Assembly (NCBI RefSeq): GCF_014192225.1
Contig: NZ_JACHXS010000004.1
Coordinates: 362,037 to 426,036, forward strand
DNA length: 64,000 nt
Direction of reading: 5' to 3'
From: Pseudoduganella umbonata
Lineage (GTDB): Bacteria > Pseudomonadota > Gammaproteobacteria > Burkholderiales > Burkholderiaceae_D
Numbering within the stretch: the stretch's first letter is position 1; each line of letters starts with the position of its first letter. Below the pieces are notes generated by a model. That model had not been told where the DNA came from and did no database searches. It worked only from the letters and a program-made list of their open reading frames with translations. Below are positions 1-8,850 of the stretch, piece after piece. The position numbers were made by a program, and so were the translations under genes.

Positions 1-3000
1 CGCCCGGCGCCACGTTGTCGAGCACCGCATTGCCGCTGTCCGCGCGTACGGTGGCGTTGCCGGCCGTGTCTTCGGCGCGCACGCTGGCGTTGCGGCCGGC
101 GGCATCGATGGCGCCGGCCGTGATCGCGTGTGTGGCGGTCCAGACCCCATTGACCTGGGTGGCGGCGGCGGTTGCGCTGCCGCCGAACTGGCTGAGGTCG
201 AACGTTACGCCCGCCAGGTCGAGGTTGTTGTCGCCACTGGCGCCATTGTTCCAGGTGGCCGAAAGCACATCACCGATCTTGAATGCGCCGCCGGTGCCGG
301 TGCCGCCGGTGATCGACAGGTTGGCATCAAGCACGACAGGGGCGGCGGTATCGCCGGTAAACGACAGCAGGTTGGAAGCCAGGCCGCTATTGTTGGCGGC
401 ATCGGTGAACTTGCCGGCGTCGATGGAAACGCTGCCGGCCAGGGTGTTTACCCCGGCGTTCGGCGTAAAGGTCGCGGTGTACACCTTCGGGTTGGCGGTG
501 ACCGTGAAATCGCCCAGCGTGCCACCGCTGACGCTGATGTCGCCCTCGACGAAGCCGCTCGGCACGTCGCTGAACGTGAACGTCAGGTTGGCGTGCTCGC
601 CGGCCGTGAACACCGCGCGGTCGGTGCCGATGGTGACAGTCGGGTTGACCGTCACCGTGAACACCGCGGTCGCCGCGCTCGAGGTTGAGTTGCCGCCGTC
701 GCCGTCGCCGACGAACACGTTGACGTGGCGATTGCCAGCGGTGGGGCCCGCGTCGAAGGTCAGCGCATGGATCAGCTTGGTGAGCGCCGCTGCGTTGGCG
801 CCGCTGTTGAACAGCACGACGAGATCCTTCTCATTGCCGTCCGCCTGGCCGATGGTGCCGATGGAGACATTGTCCACCGTGACGACGCTGCCGGCCGTCA
901 TCCCGGCCGACAGGCCGACCGCGCCACCGGTCTCGATGGCGAAGACATCGCCCGCCTGGCGCCCGCCCAGCACGACGGACAGGGCGCCGCCCACGAAGTC
1001 GGCGCTGTCGACGTCGGTCACGACAGCGGCCGTGCCCAGGTCCACATGCACCGCGCCCGCCGAGGCGGCGACCTGCTGGTTGTCGGCGCTGCCCAGGTTG
1101 GCGATCACCGGCGCATCGTTGACGGAGGCGACCTGGGCGCCCCAGGTGACGCCGTTGGACACCGGCGAGGTGCCGTCGAGGGCGGTGAGGTCCAGGCGCT
1201 GGCCGGTTTCAGTGTTGCCGTCCCACAGGGAATATGGCAGCGTGACACCGGTCTCGTCGATGGCATGCACGGTCAGTCCGCCCGGGGTTCCCTTGAAGTC
1301 GGCGGCAGGCACGAAACGGATGTAGGTGGTGGTCGAGCCGACCGGCAGCAGCAGCGCGGACGACGCCGAGACCGCACCGATGTCCTTCCAGAACTGCGTT
1401 TCCTGGTCGTTCGAATATTGCCAGCGTCCTTCGGTGAGCGGGTCGGCCGCGTTGCCGCTGATGGCCACGCCGATGAAGACGTCGCCGTCGGCATCGCTGA
1501 AGCCGGAGTCGTCGATCAGTTCGGCCATGTCCATGCCCCAGTTGGGTGGCGGATTATTCAAGTCGGAGACATCTTCGACGTCCAGGCTGACGACGTCCTC
1601 CAGGATCGGATCGAGGGCCGCGTCGCCGGCCAGCACCGGGCTGTGGTTGGCGCTGGCCGGGTCGACGATGCGCGTGATGACGCCGAGGTTATCGACGCCG
1701 TCCGCATTGGCGTCGGCCCAGGTGGCGACGAAGCCGCTGCCGCCGTGCGGGGCGATGAGGACCTGGTTCTGGTAGTTGCCACGGCCGCTCTCGTTGACGA
1801 GCATGTCGTAGTCCTGGCGCGGCGTGCCGTCGGCGTCGTAGGTACGGCCGAACACGTCCCAATTGCTTTCCGGGTCGGTGTCCGAAGTCCATGCGATGGC
1901 GAAGCCGCCGTCGTTCAGGCCGGTGACCGCGGCCTGCAGCTGGTTGCCGATCACGTCGCCATTGACCAGGAAGGCCGGACTGGCCACATTGCCGGCATTA
2001 TCGTAGATGCGCGCATAGACGTTGTGCACGTAGACACCGTCCGTCACGCCCCCCTCGGTCGTGCCCTCGGCCTCGTAGACCACCACGAAGCCGCCGCCCG
2101 TCAGCCCGGCCACCTTGGCATAGGTCGATGGCGCGATATTCTCGGCCACCGTGACGATGCCGCCCACCGGGCCGCTCGCTCCCATCACGCGCAGCATCAC
2201 CGAGCCGGAGTTGTCCATGCCCTGGTCCTTGGCTTCCCAGGTCACCACGTAGTTTCCGTTGCTGAGCGTGCCGATGCTGGCGCTCCATTGCCGGCCCTCG
2301 GAGGTAGTGTGGACGATGGATTCGCTGCCCGGCACTGCCACGCCATCGGCGTCGAATTCGCGCGACATGATGTCCCAGCTGTTATCGCTGTTGGACCAGG
2401 CGAGTGCGAAGCCGCCGTTGTCCAGCTTCGTCATGACGGGATACCATTGATAGTTCGCTGCGTTGGAAGGACCACTGATCGCGGCGCCGACCGTCCCGTC
2501 GGCGGCAACGATGCGGAAGTTCACGTTGTCGCTGTTCTGCACATAGGCGACCGCATAGCGGCCGTTGTCCAGGGCCACGACGGCCGAAGGACTGGCGCCG
2601 GACGAGATGGTGAACTCCGCGCCGACCTTGGCGCCGGCCGCGTCGAATTTCTGCGCCATGACGGTCGAGGCCGAGGACCAGGTGATCATGTGGCTGCCGT
2701 CGGGCTGAGTGGCCACCTGCGGCGTGTACTGCGTGCCGCCGGTGGTCGCGTTGACGTGCACTTCCGTGCCGAAGCCGGACGGGTTGGCGCGGCCCGTGAA
2801 GGTCAGCATCTGCTCCACGCCCTGGCCTGGGATCGGCGTGCCGTCCGGATTGCGGCCGAAGGCGTCGTAATAGCGCAGCGTGACGGTGGCGGTCTGGCCG
2901 GCGGCCAGCTGGCCGCTGCCCTTCACCAGCATGTTGCCGTTCAGCGCGAAGAGGTCCGCTTCCGACTGGCCGACCAGTTCGTACAGGCCGCCCGCAGTGG

Positions 3001-4102
3001 TGCCGGTGTCGATCGCCTTCAGGGTCGCGACATTGTCGCCGGGGGCGGTGCTGCTCCACAGGTTCAGGGTATTTGCGCCGATACCGGTCGGCGCAAGATC
3101 GCCGGCAACCTTGAAGCTGGAGCTGGTGAAGCCGTCGTTGCTGACGGGGTTCCAGAAGCGGATGTGCATTTCCTGCACGGTAGCGTCGTTCGGACGCTCG
3201 TCGACGTAGCGGATCGTTGCGCCATAGGGCGCGGGCGTGCCGCCGTTGTCCTGGGTGACCATCGGCTGTACCGTGGTGTCCTGGTACTCCACCAGCAGCG
3301 TGTGCCAGTGGCCATCGCCGGTATCGTATTCGAAGCGGCCGCGCAGGCCGTCGGCGTAAGTAGCCGGGTAGGCAGATTTATTGATCATGAACGACAGTTC
3401 GCGCCCCGCGCCGCTGCCGGCCCACGGGTAGTTGGCGACGCCGCCATCGTTGACCCACAGCGTGCCGGACTGGCCGGGACGGGCCGCGGCGATCATGAAA
3501 TTACCGGTGGTTACCACCGAATCGCCGTAGGTGCCGGAAAACACGCCGGCGTAGGCATCGGCGAAGGCGCCCGCGAACGGGTTGACGCTGCCGATGGTGC
3601 CCACCTGGGACTCCAGCAGCCAGTCGCCGCCCAGTGCGGCGGCGCCGGTGGCGTCGTTCGACGCGGCCACGTCGGCGCGGGTCAGCGTCGACAGCGACTG
3701 CAGCAGCGCCTGGCCCGTTTCCCCCGCGCCGGTATCGCAGCCGTAGAACAGGATATCGCCGTCGTCCGACAGCGCCGCGCCGAGCGCGTCCAGCGCGCCG
3801 GCGTGGGTGGCGACGCTGGCATTGCTCAGGCTTGCCGTACCCAGTTGGGCGATGCCTTCGCTGCCGTGCGAAACGATGTGCACGGCGTCGATGCCGCTGC
3901 GCCCTTGCAGGTGGGCGGCGATCTGTTCCAGGCCGTTCGCCTTGCTGTCGAGCACGACGAATTCAATGCCGGGGCGCAGCCCAGCCAGGACCGATGGCAG
4001 GTCCGGGACGTTATCTTCAATAAATACAATTTCGGTGCGCCCCGCTGCGGCGGCAATGGAGAGGTTTACGGGCTGGGCGTCGTCGAACGTTTGATCGATC
4101 AT
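1..4102 (-). CDS. Giant secreted DUF4347 / beta-propeller / Ig-repeat protein (partial)
   Basis: The reading frame is open from an ATG at 4102 to the left edge, over 1360 codons, so the C-terminus lies outside the window. Residues about 20-165 form a DUF4347 domain with the motifs VHIVSHGSEG and LFYGCDTG. Residues about 445-815 hold seven repeats that each contain a W/Y strand (ITWSS, LAWSN, VTWEA, VVYEA, IAWTS, ATWAD types) followed by a DADG-like turn, which suggests a seven-bladed propeller. Cadherin-like segments and, near residues 1150-1235, an Ig-like domain of the kind found in large adhesins follow. No signal peptide is visible. The family is known from large type I-secreted surface proteins, which would carry the secretion signal at the missing C-terminus. 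No Shine-Dalgarno sequence is seen before the ATG, so the start is less certain than the frame. Adhesion or biofilm is the inferred role. Confidence 0.85.
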   Translation of the reverse strand, partial: MIDQTFDDAQPVNLSIAAAAGRTEIVFIEDNVPDLPSVLAGLRPGIEFVVLDSKANGLEQIAAHLQGRSGIDAVHIVSHGSEGIAQLGTASLSNASVATHAGALDALGAALSDDGDILFYGCDTGAGETGQALLQSLSTLTRADVAASNDATGAAALGGDWLLESQVGTIGSVNPFAGAFADAYAGVFSGTYGDSVVTTGNFMIAAARPGQSGTLWVNDGGVANYPWAGSGAGRELSFMINKSAYPATYADGLRGRFEYDTGDGHWHTLLVEYQDTTVQPMVTQDNGGTPAPYGATIRYVDERPNDATVQEMHIRFWNPVSNDGFTSSSFKVAGDLAPTGIGANTLNLWSSTAPGDNVATLKAIDTGTTAGGLYELVGQSEADLFALNGNMLVKGSGQLAAGQTATVTLRYYDAFGRNPDGTPIPGQGVEQMLTFTGRANPSGFGTEVHVNATTGGTQYTPQVATQPDGSHMITWSSASTVMAQKFDAAGAKVGAEFTISSGASPSAVVALDNGRYAVAYVQNSDNVNFRIVAADGTVGAAISGPSNAANYQWYPVMTKLDNGGFALAWSNSDNSWDIMSREFDADGVAVPGSESIVHTTSEGRQWSASIGTLSNGNYVVTWEAKDQGMDNSGSVMLRVMGASGPVGGIVTVAENIAPSTYAKVAGLTGGGFVVVYEAEGTTEGGVTDGVYVHNVYARIYDNAGNVASPAFLVNGDVIGNQLQAAVTGLNDGGFAIAWTSDTDPESNWDVFGRTYDADGTPRQDYDMLVNESGRGNYQNQVLIAPHGGSGFVATWADANADGVDNLGVITRIVDPASANHSPVLAGDAALDPILEDVVSLDVEDVSDLNNPPPNWGMDMAELIDDSGFSDADGDVFIGVAISGNAADPLTEGRWQYSNDQETQFWKDIGAVSASSALLLPVGSTTTYIRFVPAADFKGTPGGLTVHAIDETGVTLPYSLWDGNTETGQRLDLTALDGTSPVSNGVTWGAQVASVNDAPVIANLGSADNQQVAASAGAVHVDLGTAAVVTDVDSADFVGGALSVVLGGRQAGDVFAIETGGAVGLSAGMTAGSVVTVDNVSIGTIGQADGNEKDLVVLFNSGANAAALTKLIHALTFDAGPTAGNRHVNVFVGDGDGGNSTSSAATAVFTVTVNPTVTIGTDRAVFTAGEHANLTFTFSDVPSGFVEGDISVSGGTLGDFTVTANPKVYTATFTPNAGVNTLAGSVSIDAGKFTDAANNSGLASNLLSFTGDTAAPVVLDANLSITGGTGTGGAFKIGDVLSATWNNGASGDNNLDLAGVTFDLSQFGGSATAAATQVNGVWTATHAITAGAIDAAGRNASVRAEDTAGNATVRADSGNAVLDNVAPG

Positions 4103-4406
4103 GATAATCACAAAAAGAGATGAGTAACGAGGTTGCCTGGATGGCAAAACGGCGACGGGACACTGCAGGGGCGAGGGAATGTACCGATGAGACGAAATTA
4201 TTGACGTACGGCAAAAAAGAATCAATGCTGATTTAACACTTTGCGCTGGCTCAAGCTAACATTCAGGCACTTTGTTGTGCGTCGGCCAATGTTGCCGTTG
4301 TATGCGCGCGACGCGCAGCTGGGGCCGGTGTGTCCCGAGTCATGTTCGACGGAATCCACATGACAGTTCATGCCGCTACATCCTTAACGCGCTATCAGAA
4401 TGCATA
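4103..4406. other. Intergenic region between divergent genes
   Basis: This 304-bp stretch separates the leftward giant protein from the rightward YdeI-family gene and must hold both promoters. It is AT-richer than the surrounding genes, with an A-run near 4213. A TTGACG hexamer sits at about 4201 but has no convincing -10 partner. No RNA gene or repeat was seen. Confidence 0.4.
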
Positions 4407-4976
4407 ATGGCCGTCATGACTCCCCTCTTCTTCCCCGATGCCCAGGCCTTCCGCGCCTGGCTAGCAACGCACGCCGCCAGCGCCACCGAGCTGCTGGTCG
4501 GCTTCCACAAGGTCGCTTCGGGCCAGCCCTGCATGAGCTGGTCGGAGTCGGTCGACGAAGCGCTGTGCTTCGGCTGGATCGACGGTCGCCGTACAGGCAT
4601 CGACGACGTTAGCTATTCGATCCGCTTCACACCGCGCAAGGCATCCTCGATCTGGAGCGTGGTGAACATCGCCAAGATGGACAAGCTGCGCGCCGAGGGA
4701 AAGATGACACCGGCGGGAGAAACGGCCTTCGCGCTGCGCGTCGAGGCCAAGTCCGGTATCTACGCCCACGAGCGCAGCGATGTGCCGGAGCTGGCCGATG
4801 CCGAACGAGAACGCTTCCAGCAGGATGCGGCAGCGTGGGAGTACTTCCAGGCGGCGCCGCCCGGCTACCGCAAGACCATCCTGCACTGGATCACGAACGC
4901 GAAGCGGGAGGAAACGCGCAGCAAGCGGCTGGAGCAGCTGATGCAGGCGTGCGCGGCGGGCAAGCGGCTGACCTGA
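4407..4976 (+). CDS. YdeI/OmpD-associated (OmdA) family protein
   Basis: The product is 189 residues. It contains the family landmarks FRAWLATHAASATELLVGF, SWSESVDEALCFGWIDGRR and a C-terminal segment with GYRKTILHWITNAKREETR. Proteins of this family are small and cytoplasmic, and the domain is often annotated as linked to bacteriocin or cationic-peptide tolerance, but the biochemical function is not established. The ATG at 4407 was chosen because the conserved region starts just after it; an in-frame ATG at 4416 is equally possible. The open frame continues upstream to 4272 without family similarity. It appears to be a single-gene unit, facing away from the giant secreted protein. Confidence 0.85.
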   Translation: MAVMTPLFFPDAQAFRAWLATHAASATELLVGFHKVASGQPCMSWSESVDEALCFGWIDGRRTGIDDVSYSIRFTPRKASSIWSVVNIAKMDKLRAEGKMTPAGETAFALRVEAKSGIYAHERSDVPELADAERERFQQDAAAWEYFQAAPPGYRKTILHWITNAKREETRSKRLEQLMQACAAGKRLT

Positions 4977-5293
4977 CAAGAGGCCTGCCGCGAAAACGGT
5001 CTAACGAAAAGCGGATCGGTCTAAAACGGTCTCGAATTTACAAGCCGGAGAGTCTAATCCGGTCTCTCCCTGGCCGGGAAAAGTCGATTTCGATCTAAAA
5101 CTCCGCACGCAGTGTAGGTTCGCGACCCTTTTAGACCATTCTGGCCGTATTTAGATCGGTTTAGGCCGGTTTAGACCGCGAGCCCGGACAGGTCATGCCT
5201 CCGGCACAGCGCCCGGCAGAACGTTATCCGCGTCGGTAACGGATACCCGCCTCCAAGCACTAAAAGCACTGGAAAGCCGCGCTGCGGGCACGG
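4977..5293. other. Intergenic region with GGTCTAA/TTTAGACC repeats
   Basis: These 317 bp lie between the 3' ends of two convergent genes (YdeI family and sulfatase maturase). They hold no credible gene. The region is dominated by copies of a GGTCTAA-like word on the left and its reverse complement on the right, described separately. No classical hairpin plus T-run terminator was found. Confidence 0.6.
4998..5177. repeat. Cluster of inverted GGTCTAA / TTTAGACC words
   Basis: GGTCTAA or close variants occur at 4998, 5018, 5028 (GGTCTC), 5051 (AGTCTAA), 5061 (GGTCTC) and 5092 (GATCTAAAA). The reverse complement occurs at 5129 (TTTTAGACC). Three contiguous 10-bp units follow at 5150, 5160 and 5170 (TTTAGATCGG, TTTAGGCCGG, TTTAGACCGC). 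The arrangement is an imperfect, interrupted large inverted repeat with a pitch near 10 bp on each side. It lies between convergent genes. Possible roles are a transcription-stop structure, a protein-binding array or a degenerate mobile repeat; the sequence alone does not decide. Confidence 0.6.
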
Positions 5294-6556
5294 TCAGGCC
5301 GGCGCCGGATCGACCCGCACCGCCAGCGGCCCCTTGAACGCCTCCATGACCAGCGCCGCGGGTTGCCCGGCCCCGATCAGCTTCGCCATCGCGTTCATGT
5401 ACTGCGTAATGTGCCGGAAGTATTTTTTATACGCGGGGCACAGGTAATTCAAGCCGGGTGCCCCGTCCGGCGCGGTGGCGAAGCGGTTCTTCGGGCATTC
5501 GCCGTGGCAGGCGAACAGGTACGGGCATTGCCGGCAGAACGCCGGCAGCGACGCCGATTTCGCCTGGCCGAACGCCACCTGCTGCGGCGAGGCCGCCAGC
5601 TCCGCCACGCCGGCCTGCCGGATATTGCCCAGCCGGTGTTCCGGATACATGAAGTGGTCGCACGAGTACACGTCGCCATCGTGTTCGACGATCAGCGCGC
5701 GGCCGCAGTTTTCCGCGAACAGGCAAACCGTCGACGGCAATCCCAGCCACGAGGCCAGCGCCCATTCGAAGTTCATCACGTAGACCTGGCCGACATCGTG
5801 CCGTATCCATTCGTCGAACACGCCGACGAGGAAATCGCCATAGTCGCCGGGGTTCACCGTTTGCGGCGCCAGCGCCAGCTTCGGCGTGGAGACGCTGGCC
5901 AGTCCCGGCTTCGCGAACGTCAGCTTCACCGCATGCTCGTCCGCCGCCGGCATGCGTTCGACGACGGGGTTGAACTGGATGTGCCGTACGCCCTGCTCCT
6001 TCAGGAAGCGATAGACCGCCAGCGGATGCTTCGCCACTTCGGCCGTCACGGTGACCAGCACGTTGAAGTCGATGCGGTACCGTTTCAGCAGCGCGATGCC
6101 GCGCATGACGGCGTCGAACGTGCCGCGCCCCGCCTTGTCGACGCGATCGCGGTCGTGCAGCGCGCGCGGCCCGTCCAGGCTGATGCCGACCGTGAAGCCG
6201 GCTTCGGCCAGGAATGCGCACCATTCGTCGTCGAGCAGCGTGCCGTTGGTCTGCAGTGCGTTGCGGATGGTCTTGCCGCCGGCCATTTCGCGCTGCAGCG
6301 CCACCGCCTGCCGGAAGAAGCGCAGGCCGCGCAGCATCGGCTCGCCGCCCTGCCACGTGAACAGCACCTCGGGGCCCGATTCGCCGGCGATGCTTTGCGC
6401 CACGTAGGCGCGCAGCACCTCGTCGTTCATCAGGAAGCGCTGGCGCTCCGGGTACAGCTGCTCCTTCTCCAGGTAGAAGCAGTAGCTGCAATCGAGGTTG
6501 CACAACGGCCCGGTGGGCTTGGCCATCAGGTGCAGGCCGGGTGTCTGCATCGTCAT
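5294..6556 (-). CDS. Anaerobic-type sulfatase maturase (radical SAM/SPASM)
   Basis: This 420-residue radical SAM enzyme would convert the active-site serine or cysteine of sulfatases to formylglycine in the cytoplasm. The 4Fe-4S/SAM motif CxxxCxxC is C19-C23-C26 (CNLDCSYC). ISLDGP and the WQGGEPML segment are typical of the AnSME group. The C-terminal half carries the SPASM cysteines (CGRA, YSCDH, CRQCPYLFACHGECPKNR, LCPAYK). Its ATG overlaps the stop of the upstream sulfatase by 4 bp (ATGA), so the two are translationally coupled. The neighbouring sulfatases have Ser-x-Pro-x-Arg signatures, exactly the substrate type that needs this enzyme and not the copper-dependent formylglycine-generating enzyme. 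Family assignment is very safe. Confidence 0.95.
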   Translation of the reverse strand: MTMQTPGLHLMAKPTGPLCNLDCSYCFYLEKEQLYPERQRFLMNDEVLRAYVAQSIAGESGPEVLFTWQGGEPMLRGLRFFRQAVALQREMAGGKTIRNALQTNGTLLDDEWCAFLAEAGFTVGISLDGPRALHDRDRVDKAGRGTFDAVMRGIALLKRYRIDFNVLVTVTAEVAKHPLAVYRFLKEQGVRHIQFNPVVERMPAADEHAVKLTFAKPGLASVSTPKLALAPQTVNPGDYGDFLVGVFDEWIRHDVGQVYVMNFEWALASWLGLPSTVCLFAENCGRALIVEHDGDVYSCDHFMYPEHRLGNIRQAGVAELAASPQQVAFGQAKSASLPAFCRQCPYLFACHGECPKNRFATAPDGAPGLNYLCPAYKKYFRHITQYMNAMAKLIGAGQPAALVMEAFKGPLAVRVDPAPA

Positions 6557-8850
6557 CGCGCGGCGCTCTCCACTGCCGGCTTGCGGTAGTCGATCGTCAC
6601 CTTGCCCAGCGTGCCGGTGAACGCGAACGGCGCCTTGTAGCGTTCGCTGACGGGTGTCTGCAGGTCGCGGCCCAGGTCGAACCCTTCGTCATACGAGAAG
6701 TAGGCAACGCCCGCCCGCAGCGGCACGCGTCCCCTGCCGAGCGGCGTGCCATCCTGGAACAGCGTGACCTGCGCGCCGTTCGGCGGGTTGGTACCAGCCT
6801 CCGGGCGGAATTCCACCGTCAGCTGCGACTTGCCGGGCTTGACGGCGGCATCGGACGATACGACAGCCGGCTGCACGCCATTGGTCTGTGCGTAATGCAG
6901 CCTGCCGTCCTGGAGGAAAATACTGGAACCGCCGAAGCGTCCGCCATTGGCCACCAGCACGCCGTCGGCGCCTGCCGCCGGGATGTCCACGGCCACGGTC
7001 AGCCGGTAGTAGGGGCCGTTCACGGTCGGTGCGGTCAGCGAGAACATGTGGCCGACGTCCGGTTCCAGCTCGACCACGTCCCGGCCCTGGTAGGCGCCGC
7101 GGTTGCGGGCGAAATCCTTGTACAGCGTGTCCTTCAGCGGGAATACCTTGTACCTGTTCCCTTCGCTCTCGAACAGCGCCTGCAGCGCCTTCAGCCTGTC
7201 CGGATACTGCGCGGCCACGTCGCGCGTTTCGGTCGGGTCCTGCGCCACGTGATACAGCTCCCACACATCGTTCTCGAACGGCGTGCCGGGCCGGTGCAGC
7301 GTGGCGGCCTTCCAGCCGTCGTGGTAGATCGCCCGGGAGCCATTGATTTCATAGTACTGGGTGACGTGCCGCGACGGCGCCTTCGCGTCGGCGACCGAAT
7401 ACGCCAGGCTGGTCCCCTCGAAGGCATCCTGCTTCACGCCGCCGATCCGCGCCGGTGCGCGCTGGCGCGCCAGTTCCAGCGTCGTCGGCAGCACGTCGAT
7501 CACGTGCGCATACTGGTTGCGGATGCCGCCCTTGTCCCGGATCCCCTTCGGATACGACAGGATCATCGGGTTGCGCGTGCCCCCTTCCGAGTTGGCGTCC
7601 TGCTTCCAGCGCTTGAACGGCGCATTGCTGGCCTGCGCCCAGCCCAGCGGATAGTTCGCGTTCGCATAGGCGGTGCCGATCCTGTCGATGTTGGCCAGCT
7701 CGCGGCCGATGTCGGCTTCCGGATAAAGCACCACGCCAAGGCCGTTGGTCGTGCCATGCTCGCTGCCTTCCTTGCTGGCGCCGTTGTCGCCGATGACGAC
7801 GGCGATGATCGTGTCGTCGAACTGGCCGGTCTTCTTCAGGTGCTCGACCAGGCGGCCGATTTCCGCGTCGGTGTAGCTGAGGAAGCCGGCGAAGGTTTCG
7901 AAGTAGCGCACGTACAGCCGCTTCTCGTCGGCACTCAGCCCGTCCCATGCCTTGACGGACGCATCGCGCGGCGGCAGCACCGTGTCCGGCGGGATCACGC
8001 CCAGCTTCTTCTGGTTGGCGAACACCTGTTCGCGGTAACTGTCCCAGCCCGCGTCGAAGCGGCCCTTGTACTTGTCGATCCATTCGCGCGCCACCTGGTG
8101 CGGCGCATGGGTGGCGCCCGGCGCGAAGTACAGGAAGAACGGCCGCGTGGGGTTGTCGAGCTTCTGGCGCGTCACGTACTGGATCGCCTTGTCGGTCAGC
8201 AGCTCGTTCAGGTGGCGGCCTTGCGGATCGTCGTCGAGCGGCTTCGTGCCCTCGACCAGCTGCGGGTACCACTGGTCCGTTTCGCCGGACAGGAAACCGT
8301 AGTACCGGTCGAAGCCCTTGCCGGTAGGCCAGCGGGCGAACGGACCCGCGGGGCCGGACTCGCTGATCGGCGCCAGGTGCCATTTGCCGACGGCGAAGGT
8401 GCTGTAGCCGTTGGCGCGCAGGATCTCGGCCGCGGTGCCCTTGCTGGCCGGGATGCGGGCGGTATAGCCGGGCCGCTCGACGGCGGTTTCGGGGAACAGC
8501 CCCATCTCCACGCTGTGGTGGTTGCGCCCCGTCAGCAGCGCGGCGCGGGTGGGCGAGCTGATCGCCGTGGTGTGGAAGTTCGTGTAGCGCAGGCCTTGCG
8601 CGGCCAGCGCGTCGATGTTCGGCGTCTCGACCAGGCCGCCGAACGCGGAAGCGGCGCCATAGCCCACGTCGTCGAGCAGGATCCAGATGACGTTGGGCGC
8701 CTTGCCTGGCCCGTTCGCCGCCTTGCCGCCGGCTGGCTGCGCCGGCGCGGGGCGCGGGGTGGCGGCATCGGCCAGCGGTGTCAATGCGGTGGCCAGCGCG
8801 CCGGCGGCCAGCAGCCCATGCCGGGCGCTCGTGTGCGAATCGGTACTCAT
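6553..8850 (-). CDS. Serine-type arylsulfatase (first copy)
   Basis: The 765-residue product begins with a probable signal segment (GLLAAGALATALTPLADA). It carries the sulfatase N-terminal metal site IWILLDDVGYG (D60, D61) and the modification signature SSPTRAALLTGRN. The formylglycine precursor is therefore Ser98 in S-x-P-x-R, not the cysteine usual in aerobes. GKWHL and IGDNGAS motifs follow. About 200 C-terminal residues form a beta-rich extension (GRFGGSSIF, LHYAQTNG) found in long arylsulfatases of about 750-790 residues. It would hydrolyse sulfate esters in the periplasm or outside the cell; the substrate is unknown. It is a close tandem paralogue of the next gene and overlaps both neighbours by 4 bp. 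Confidence 0.93.
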   Translation of the reverse strand: MSTDSHTSARHGLLAAGALATALTPLADAATPRPAPAQPAGGKAANGPGKAPNVIWILLDDVGYGAASAFGGLVETPNIDALAAQGLRYTNFHTTAISSPTRAALLTGRNHHSVEMGLFPETAVERPGYTARIPASKGTAAEILRANGYSTFAVGKWHLAPISESGPAGPFARWPTGKGFDRYYGFLSGETDQWYPQLVEGTKPLDDDPQGRHLNELLTDKAIQYVTRQKLDNPTRPFFLYFAPGATHAPHQVAREWIDKYKGRFDAGWDSYREQVFANQKKLGVIPPDTVLPPRDASVKAWDGLSADEKRLYVRYFETFAGFLSYTDAEIGRLVEHLKKTGQFDDTIIAVVIGDNGASKEGSEHGTTNGLGVVLYPEADIGRELANIDRIGTAYANANYPLGWAQASNAPFKRWKQDANSEGGTRNPMILSYPKGIRDKGGIRNQYAHVIDVLPTTLELARQRAPARIGGVKQDAFEGTSLAYSVADAKAPSRHVTQYYEINGSRAIYHDGWKAATLHRPGTPFENDVWELYHVAQDPTETRDVAAQYPDRLKALQALFESEGNRYKVFPLKDTLYKDFARNRGAYQGRDVVELEPDVGHMFSLTAPTVNGPYYRLTVAVDIPAAGADGVLVANGGRFGGSSIFLQDGRLHYAQTNGVQPAVVSSDAAVKPGKSQLTVEFRPEAGTNPPNGAQVTLFQDGTPLGRGRVPLRAGVAYFSYDEGFDLGRDLQTPVSERYKAPFAFTGTLGKVTIDYRKPAVESAAR

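Noticed and set aside
725..4123. A 1132-codon rightward open frame
   Set aside because: It lies opposite the DUF4347 protein and encodes Arg/Gly/Asp/Val-rich sequence without domains; the GC bias of the real gene keeps it open.
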